From positions 1-10,649 of the forward strand of contig JAKAWN010000223.1 in NCBI GenBank assembly GCA_021827245.1: a DNA stretch of 10,649 bases, read 5' to 3'. The stretch comes from Acidobacteriota bacterium (lineage in GTDB: Bacteria > Acidobacteriota > Terriglobia > UBA7540). The notes under the pieces are model-generated. The model saw only the letters and a list, made by a program, of their open reading frames with translations. It was not told the DNA's origin and did not search any database. Of this stretch, positions 6,337 through 10,649 are shown in pieces (position 1 is the first letter of the stretch; each line of letters begins with the position of its first letter). A program made the position numbers and the translations under genes.

Positions 6337-7331
6337 GTGACAGTTATCGAAGGAGAGCACCTAATCTGGAAGGTCATCAGCATGTCGTTTTCCTTAAATT
6401 CCTGAGGGAGAAAGCGGCGCGTGTGTCTTTGAGACAATCGGTCGCAATCTGCTTTCTGGTGTTTGCTTTCATAGGTGCGAGGCCGTTGTGCGCGCAGCAG
6501 ATGGATCCTTACTTCACCGCCATCAACACTCCGGTGCCGAAAGGCAGCATGATGCTGATGCTGCTGCCCGATTACCAGTTGGCGCACATCGGACCGAATT
6601 ATCTTACCTACATGGGCATGGCGGAATACGGCATCACCAACCGCTGGACGGCGGGCTTCATGGCCGAAGGCCAGAAAATCGGCGGCCTGCCTGCAACCTT
6701 CGGCGGCGTGCGATTCAACACCTATTTCAAGCTCTTCCCCCACGATCGTCTGCTGAACCTGACTCTCTACGGTGAGTATGAGGATGTCAACCAGGCGGCG
6801 CTGTACAAGATGGAAATCAGCGGCTTCGGCACCTCGGACCTCACCATTCCGCTGGATGTAGCGCGGCGCGCTCCGGCGCACACCTTTGAACAGCGGGTGA
6901 TTGTCTATCACGACTGGGGCCGGTACGATGCCACCTTCAACTTCATCTCAGAAACCGACCTCCAGAATTACACGAACGACTTCGGCTACGTGTGGGGAAT
7001 CTTCCGGCAGTCGGTCTGGAGCGGCATGAGCGGTGTGCGCGACGGGATGAAGATGAAAACCATGGCAACTCCGGCAGCTTTCTCCCGGCAACGCCTCGGC
7101 TACGGGCTGGAAATGACCGGCGGGTTGGGGAATAACAGTCAGTTCGGCTTTTACTGGCACCGGCAGCAGCAGTACCTCGGCCCAGTGTTCAGCTACGCGC
7201 TCTCGCCCCATTGGACCTTCCGCCTGGAACCTGAGTTCGGACTTTCCGCCGTCAGCGACCCTTTCGTCCTGAGGATGGGAGTCACCTACACCATCAACGA
7301 CTTCTTCCATCGCATTGCAGGCTCTCTATAA
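6333..7331 (+). CDS. Outer-membrane beta-barrel protein, function unknown
   Basis: A protein of up to 332 residues. The GTG at 6333 overlaps the cytochrome stop (GTGA) and has AGGAG (6321-6325) seven bases upstream, implying translational coupling. The signal peptide, however, is at residues 32-54 (cleaved before QQMDPYF), so the alternative GTG at 6423 would give a more normal 24-residue signal. The mature part is rich in Tyr, Trp and Phe in alternating strands with Gly turns (NLTLYGEYED, FGFYWHRQQQYLGP) and ends in TYTINDFFHRIAGSL. This is the composition of an outer-membrane barrel. I recognise no named porin or copper-resistance CopB motif. Coupling with a periplasmic cytochrome suggests metal or electron traffic across the outer membrane, which is only an inference. 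Confidence 0.75.
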   Translation: MSDSYRRRAPNLEGHQHVVFLKFLREKAARVSLRQSVAICFLVFAFIGARPLCAQQMDPYFTAINTPVPKGSMMLMLLPDYQLAHIGPNYLTYMGMAEYGITNRWTAGFMAEGQKIGGLPATFGGVRFNTYFKLFPHDRLLNLTLYGEYEDVNQAALYKMEISGFGTSDLTIPLDVARRAPAHTFEQRVIVYHDWGRYDATFNFISETDLQNYTNDFGYVWGIFRQSVWSGMSGVRDGMKMKTMATPAAFSRQRLGYGLEMTGGLGNNSQFGFYWHRQQQYLGPVFSYALSPHWTFRLEPEFGLSAVSDPFVLRMGVTYTINDFFHRIAGSL

Positions 7332-7677
7332 AGCAGGCCGCATTCCATTTTTATCTGAACGCGGATCGAGCCGGAGAAACTAAGGAGGTGTAATACCAAG
7401 CACTGCCAGTGCAGATGGCCGGGCCTCGGGGTGGAGCGAAGCACCGGGTGTTGTCAAAACAAAAGCTTGTCTGCAAGTCGGCAACTCAGTGATTTTTGTG
7501 TCGGTTCGCGCGCCATCTATTCTCACGGCCGGCAACTGGCCGTACTGTCGCCAAACCACACAAACTGGCAGCGGAAGCGTGGCGAGATCGATCCAGGGAT
7601 AATTTTCCGGCCCACCATTTCCGCAGGCCAAGGATGGCCGCTCGCGGTGGATCTTCAAGGAAGGCCCGGTCGCCCGG
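7332..7677. other. Gene-poor stretch with orphan ribosome site
   Basis: TAAGGAGGTG (7381-7390... first T at 7381) is an exact complement of the usual 16S rRNA 3' tail, yet no start codon of an open gene follows at normal distance; the next ATG (7415) gives only 25 codons. A small hairpin GCACTG-C-CAGTGC (7400-7412) follows. The rest shows no recognisable coding content, so a gene that once followed the barrel gene appears to be lost. Confidence 0.5.
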
Positions 7678-7800
7678 GAATTGTGTATCCCCCTGTCAAA
7701 ATCGTTTGTCTCAGAGATCGCGGGCTATGCAGCCACATTTTGAACTCGTATATCCCTCTGTTGGCGTGGTGTACCCCTCTGCCCTGAAAGCAGCCGGCCG
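7678..7800. repeat. Degenerate repeats with 21-bp period, copy 2
   Basis: The same block as at 1290-1416. GTRTAYCCCY-like units stand at 7683, 7748 and 7769, with eroded units at about 7704 and 7725. The match starts at AATT-GTGTATCCCC and continues past the 23-base identical core (7742-7764) into CTGAAA-CAGCCG and, more loosely, a shared CCCAAAGGG. Both copies have the same orientation, 6.4 kb apart, and enclose the envelope cassette. They could be two left ends of one transposon family or two iteron blocks. Confidence 0.6.
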
Positions 7801-8011
7801 GAGCATCGGCGGATGCTCTTTCCCAAAGGGACAACCTTGCGGAAGTACAACGTCTGTTCAGTCAATCTTCACCCGGAGGATGTCCCGGCGCCCGCGAAAA
7901 ACTCGCCCCCCCCCAGCATCAAAATCCCTTCTCCCTCCACCTCGACTATCCGGACATGCTGCGATTTTCAAACGGCAGCTTCCGGGGCGGAATAGGACAA
8001 CAACGCTCAGG

Positions 8012-8046
8012 CCGTCTTTTCACCCTGTTCCTATATCTTTATCAAT
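8012..8046 (+). repeat. Direct repeat, copy A (distal to recombinase)
   Basis: CCGTCTTTTCACCCTGTTC (8012-8030) followed after three bases by TATCTTTA and AATA is matched by copy B 483 bp downstream. Weaker resemblance extends leftward to about 7899 (a run of A, then a run of C). Position near a serine recombinase suggests a recombination (res-like) site or the end of an inserted element. Confidence 0.6.
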
Positions 8047-8047
8047 A

Positions 8048-8385
8048 AGCCGTCCGGGGGATATTCTGACTGCCGGGGACAGTGCCGGCTTCATCCGCCC
8101 GATCACGAACCCAAAACCGGCGGCGACGGGAAATCGCTTCCTTGCATCCGGCTCCACAATAAGACGCATTGGAATTCGCCGATATCGAATCGGGCCCCGG
8201 TCGCAGGGCTCCTCAGGGTTCCCGACCCTGCCAGAATGAGCGCCAAAGCGGGTGTGACCACGGCGAGAGCTTCGCGCCTCGCGAAATCTTCTCCCGGAAC
8301 CGGCATTCTCCCGCCGCTCCGCTCGCGGCCCCGGGCGGCATGAATGCTCTCTTCTCCCATTGGATCATTGGCACAACCCCGGACC
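8048..8385. other. Spacer between direct repeats, no gene recognised
   Basis: No frame here is convincing. A compact hairpin CAGGGT-TCCCG-ACCCTG (8214-8230) is the only clear structure. The long plus-strand open frame that enters from 7496 is Arg/Pro/Ser-rich with no domain and spans the repeats, so I do not treat it as a gene. Confidence 0.45.
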
Positions 8386-8494
8386 CTCAAAAAAGCGCCC
8401 CCCAGTCAAAGGCTAAATACTTCACCCCTGCGGATGGCCGATTCAACCTTCGTTTTTCAGCATGAAATGAGCCCCCGCCTGCAGGCTGTCCGGT

Positions 8495-8529
8495 CCGTCT
8501 TTTCACCCTGTTCGCTATCTTTAATTAAT
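8495..8529 (+). repeat. Direct repeat, copy B (recombinase-proximal)
   Basis: The 19-base core (8495-8513) is identical to copy A, followed after two bases by TATCTTTA and then AATTAATA. It ends about 70 bp upstream of the serine recombinase start. This is where resolvase genes usually carry their res sites, and the AT-rich tail would suit a crossover point. The role is inferred from position. Confidence 0.6.
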
Positions 8530-8597
8530 AGATTGCCTGGCAGACAACCCCGCTGCTGGGAATAATGCCGACTCCGTCATCTTCTAGAGGCGGAAGA

Positions 8598-9188
8598 ATG
8601 GTTCTGAAAAAAGCCGTCCTCTACCTGCGCGTTTCAACCCTGGAGCAGCATCCTGAAACCCAGCGGCACGACCTGCAACAGCTGGCCTGGCAGCGCGGTC
8701 TTGAGATCGTGAAAGTTTACGAGGACCGGATCTCGGGGGCCAGCGCTTCAAGGCCGGGACTCGACCAGATGATGGCCGACGCGAGGCAGGGAAAATTCCA
8801 TGTCGTTCTGGTCTGGGCTTGCGATCGGCTGGCGCGCTCAGTCATGCATTTCCTTCAGGTCCTCGATGAGTTCGGGCGCCTCAACATTGAATTCATCAGC
8901 TTCCGCAAACAGATCGATACCGAGGGTGCGCTGGGCAGAGCCGTCCTGGTCATCGTGGGAGCGATCGCAGAGCTGGAGAGATCAATTATTAAGGAGAGAG
9001 TGAAGGCGGGACTGAGGCGGGCGAAACTGGAAGGCCGGCATATCGGCAGGCCGACGCTCCAGCTGGATCACGGGGTGGTTCTCGAGGACCGCGCCCGGGG
9101 AATGAGCCTGAAGGAACTGGCAAGAAAACACCAAGTCAGCAAACCCAGCATCTGCAAGCTGCTGAAGGATGAGCGTTCCGGGGAATGA
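8598..9188 (+). CDS. Small serine recombinase (resolvase/invertase family)
   Basis: A 196-residue serine recombinase that would cut and rejoin DNA at paired sites through a 5'-phosphoserine link. The catalytic domain opens with AVLYLRVST, where Ser13 is the nucleophile. It continues with ISGASASRPGLDQMM and VVLVWACDRLARS (the conserved D-R-LARS active-site stretch) and ends in the long helix AIAELERSIIKERVKAGLRRAK. The C-terminal GRPTLQ followed by MSLKELARKHQVSKPSICKLLK is the helix-turn-helix DNA-binding domain. Size fits Tn3-type resolvases or the Hin-type invertases. ATG 8598 has GAGGCGG seven bases upstream and suits the family's short N-terminus; an upstream ATG at 8565 is in frame but poorer. 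No transposase adjoins, so it is a solitary recombinase or an element remnant. Confidence 0.92.
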   Translation: MVLKKAVLYLRVSTLEQHPETQRHDLQQLAWQRGLEIVKVYEDRISGASASRPGLDQMMADARQGKFHVVLVWACDRLARSVMHFLQVLDEFGRLNIEFISFRKQIDTEGALGRAVLVIVGAIAELERSIIKERVKAGLRRAKLEGRHIGRPTLQLDHGVVLEDRARGMSLKELARKHQVSKPSICKLLKDERSGE

Positions 9189-9217
9189 CAGCGGCGGCAT
9201 ACTCAGGTCAGGACGGG

Positions 9218-9266
9218 TTGTTGTTGGCCCTGGCATGAGTTATACTTAGATATAACTCATAGGAGG
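9218..9266 (+). promoter_or_regulatory. Promoter, palindromic operator and RBS of the toxin-antitoxin operon
   Basis: TTGTTG (9218-9223) and TATACT (9241-9246) are separated by 17 bp, a good sigma-70-type promoter. The -10 lies inside a perfect inverted repeat: ATGAGTTATA (9235-9244), a 6-bp centre, TATAACTCAT (9251-9260). AGGAGG (9261-9266) follows immediately, four bases before the ATG. AbrB-fold antitoxins bind such palindromes, so autorepression by the encoded antitoxin-toxin complex is the expected control. Confidence 0.75.
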
Positions 9267-9270
9267 GGCC

Positions 9271-9528
9271 ATGCACACAACGAAATTGCGGAAGGTAGGT
9301 GGCTCGGTGATGCTGGCCGTGCCGCCTGCGCTGTTGGATGTCCTCGGACTCGAACCTGGGGCCAGGGTTGGCTTGGCAGTCGAAAGCGACCGGCTGGTCG
9401 TCGAGCCCGAGCGGCGGCCCCGGTATACCCTGGTGGAGCTTCTCGCCCAGTGCAACCCGAAGTCCCGGCGCACGAAGGAAGAACGGGAATGGCTCTCGGG
9501 CCGGCCGGCAGGTGGCGAGCTGATCTGA
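9271..9528 (+). CDS. chpS: Antitoxin ChpS/MazE-like (AbrB fold)
   Basis: An 85-residue type II antitoxin. The N-terminal half is a swapped-hairpin AbrB/SpoVT DNA-binding domain: KLRKVGGSVMLAVPPALLDVL has the usual basic strand, the G-S turn and the VP step, followed by GLEPGARVGLAV. The C-terminal half matches the toxin-binding tail of E. coli ChpS, with YTLVELLAQC and the closing W-x5-P-x-G-x-E pattern (WLSGRPAGGELI). It should neutralise the downstream RNase and repress its own promoter through the palindrome at 9235-9260. The ATG has an AGGAGGGG ribosome site. Its stop overlaps the toxin start by one base (TGATG), giving coupled translation. Confidence 0.92.
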   Translation: MHTTKLRKVGGSVMLAVPPALLDVLGLEPGARVGLAVESDRLVVEPERRPRYTLVELLAQCNPKSRRTKEEREWLSGRPAGGELI

Positions 9529-9860
9529 TGAAGAGGGGCGAAATCTGGCTGGTGAGCCTTGATCCTTCGGAGGGGCACGAGCAAAGGGGCCGGCGCCCGG
9601 TGCTGATCGCGTCGCCGGAAGCGTTCAACCGGGTGACACGGGTACCCGTGGTTCTACCCATCACCAGCGGGGGCAGCTTCGCGCGGACCGCCGGGTTTGC
9701 CGTGTCGCTGACGGGGGCTGGAACTAAAACGACAGGTGTCGTCCGCTGCGACCAGCCTCGTGCGCTCGACCTGGCTGCGCGCGGCGGCAGAAGGTTGGAG
9801 AGCATCCCCGAAGCGATCATGGACGAAGTCCTGGCGAAGCTGACGACGATCTTCGAGTAA
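9528..9860 (+). CDS. chpB: Toxin ChpB (MazF/PemK-family mRNA endoribonuclease)
   Basis: A 110-residue toxin that cleaves mRNA at short sequence motifs to halt growth when the antitoxin is lost. The family plan is complete: RGEIWLVSLDPSEGHEQ, then GRRPVLIAS (Arg22/Arg23 region, catalytic Arg), then PVVLPITSGGSFARTAGF (Thr46 at the active site), GVVRCDQPRALDL and a final helix (EAIMDEVLAKL). GHEQ, FN, PIT-GG-FAR-AGF and LDLAAR match E. coli ChpB more closely than MazF. The start at 9528 overlaps the antitoxin stop and gives the usual N-terminus; the open frame extends further upstream but without family sequence. No sign of damage, so the module is probably active. Its target sequence cannot be read from the DNA. 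Confidence 0.93.
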   Translation: MKRGEIWLVSLDPSEGHEQRGRRPVLIASPEAFNRVTRVPVVLPITSGGSFARTAGFAVSLTGAGTKTTGVVRCDQPRALDLAARGGRRLESIPEAIMDEVLAKLTTIFE

Positions 9861-10054
9861 GACCCAGATAGAAAAGAACCGGCCGTCCGGCATTGTCAAA
9901 CTTCTCAAAGAAGCCTCAAAATCTGGGGGTCATAAACCCCTGGAAAATCGGCCCCCACAAGCTGTTGATTCTACGAGCCCGGATTTCGTGAGTTAACCTG
10001 TCCATAAAAGTGTGGGTTTAGGACACCCCTTTAAGCCGTCCAGACAGGAGATCT
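9861..10054. other. Intergenic stretch with weak hairpins after toxin gene
   Basis: GGGGT-CATAA-ACCCC (9926-9940) is a short hairpin that may end the toxin transcript, though no T-run follows. Farther on, TGTCC (about 9999) and GGACA (10021-10025) bracket CATAAAAGTGTGGG, which looks a little like an insertion-sequence end, but no transposase follows. No gene seen. Confidence 0.35.
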
Positions 10055-10228
10055 TCATCCAGCCTCGCGGTCTCCCGAATTGTCACTGGAACGCCCCCGA
10101 ACCGTTCCGGGTGGGACGTCGCTGCTGGGACATTCGAGGCTGCAGCTCTTGAAGGTGCAATTGATGAATAGGCCCTCATCCAGAACCAAATGCTGGCTTT
10201 CCAAGGTCTTGTTTTCGTGTCGGGTCAT
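10055..10228 (-). pseudogene. Truncated small protein with FINCTFKSC motif
   Basis: A 57-residue minus-strand frame begins MTRHENKTLESQHLVLDEGL and continues FINCTFKSCSLEC before turning into Ser/Gly/Arg-rich sequence and a TGA at 10055-10057. The opening resembles small cytosolic proteins of unknown function that start with a beta-hairpin followed by an xNCTFxNC strand (about 120-140 residues as I recall). The loss of sense after LEC suggests a frameshift or deletion. The start has a modest GGGA eight bases upstream. Identification is by eye from one motif. Confidence 0.4.
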
Positions 10229-10329
10229 GGTTTGTCCCGGTCAAAGGCTATACGGTTTTCTACCGGGAGAGAAAAACCGGCGACACCAACATCGACCTCT
10301 CACACTTCTGCCAGCTTGATTAGATTAGA

Positions 10330-10581
10330 TCAGGAAGGCTGATCATGACCATTGCGCCGAGCCATCTTCTCCACAACCTCAATCAGGGTATTCAGCTTGT
10401 GCTCGCTCGCTGCCTGGGCTTCCCGCAGTTCTCTTATGCCCGCAGCGCTCTGTTCCACGCTGTGAGCAATGGAAAGCGACACGTCGACAAGCTGGGCGAT
10501 CGCTTCCTCATGTTTTTGAAGCCAGGCCTCGTGCTTGGCTTCCATCTCCACTATGAATCGCACGGTCTTTTTAACTCCCAT
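10330..10581 (-). CDS. Small coiled-coil protein of unknown function
   Basis: An 83-residue charged, helical protein. After MGVKKTVRFIVEMEAKHEAW comes QKHEEAIAQLVDVSLSIA, then HSVEQSAAGIRELREAQAA and a final KLNTLIEVVEKMAR, with a heptad-like spacing of Leu, Ile, Val and Ala. No signal peptide, no membrane span and no enzyme motif. Unnamed proteins of this build, with EAKHEAxxxKHEEAI near the start, are common in acidobacterial-type genomes, often in multiple copies, without known function. ATG at 10581 is chosen over an in-frame TTG at 10599, which has GGGAAAAG next to it; both are possible. It runs opposite to the toxin-antitoxin operon and has no visible partner gene. Confidence 0.6.
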   Translation of the reverse strand: MGVKKTVRFIVEMEAKHEAWLQKHEEAIAQLVDVSLSIAHSVEQSAAGIRELREAQAASEHKLNTLIEVVEKMARRNGHDQPS

Positions 10582-10649
10582 CCCCAGATCCAGCAGCAAC
10601 TTTTCCCGGCCACCCGATTAGGCCATCAATAAATCTTCTTGACAGGAGG

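Noticed and set aside
6234..6911. 225-codon open frame on the minus strand
   Set aside because: Antisense to the cytochrome and barrel genes, which have clear domains; it has no recognisable content.
7496..8239. 247-codon open frame on the plus strand
   Set aside because: Rich in Arg, Pro and Ser with no domain, no ribosome site, and it crosses the 21-bp repeat block and direct repeat copy A. A GC-rich chance frame.
9257..9820. 187-codon open frame on the minus strand
   Set aside because: Exactly antisense to the ChpS/ChpB genes; an effect of GC-rich codons.
9995..10030. Terminal inverted repeat of an insertion sequence
   Set aside because: The TGTCC/GGACA pair is only five bases and no transposase or second end was found.

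Overview
The window looks like an accessory, heavily rearranged chromosomal region of a GC-rich, Gram-negative soil-type bacterium. Acidobacteriota is my best guess. This rests on remembered family resemblance (a DUF4382/DUF5666-like lipoprotein, the style of the integrase, secreted proteins ending in SLLRI), not on a marker gene. Strong AGGAGG-type ribosome sites, a lipobox protein, a CxxCH cytochrome and an outer-membrane barrel support a diderm with an active periplasm.

Left edge (1-850): a 23-bp copy of a tmRNA/tRNA 3' end (133-155) looks like an attachment core. It sits beside the C-terminal remnant of a tyrosine integrase on the minus strand. The 5' part of that gene is lost exactly where a decayed IS1595-family transposase begins on the plus strand. 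From 851 to 1640 no gene is visible, but there is a block of degenerate repeats with a 21-bp period (about 1290-1416) and two operator-like dyads just before the next gene.

Centre (1641-7331): six plus-strand genes encode exported proteins. They are a Cys-rich 140-residue protein, a 130-residue helical secreted protein, a Met-rich lipoprotein, a second Cys/His-rich protein with the same SLLRI C-terminus, a membrane-anchored monohaem cytochrome c, and a translationally coupled outer-membrane barrel protein. No regulator, efflux pump or ATPase is present, although short debris before the cytochrome could be what is left of an efflux gene. The set reads as a cell-envelope metal-handling (probably copper) and redox cassette. 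That role is inferred from composition and gene order only.

Right part (7332-10649): the barrel gene is followed by a perfect but ownerless Shine-Dalgarno sequence. A second copy of the 21-bp-period repeat (about 7678-7800) lies in the same orientation as the first, so the cassette is bracketed by direct copies. Next come two copies of another direct repeat (cores 8012-8046 and 8495-8529), the nearer one just upstream of a small serine recombinase. A well-preserved ChpS/ChpB (MazE/MazF-like) toxin-antitoxin operon follows, with a palindromic operator over its -10 box. The window ends with a truncated small protein and a coiled-coil protein, both on the minus strand. Overall it is a mobile-element graveyard surrounding an intact envelope cassette and an intact addiction module.
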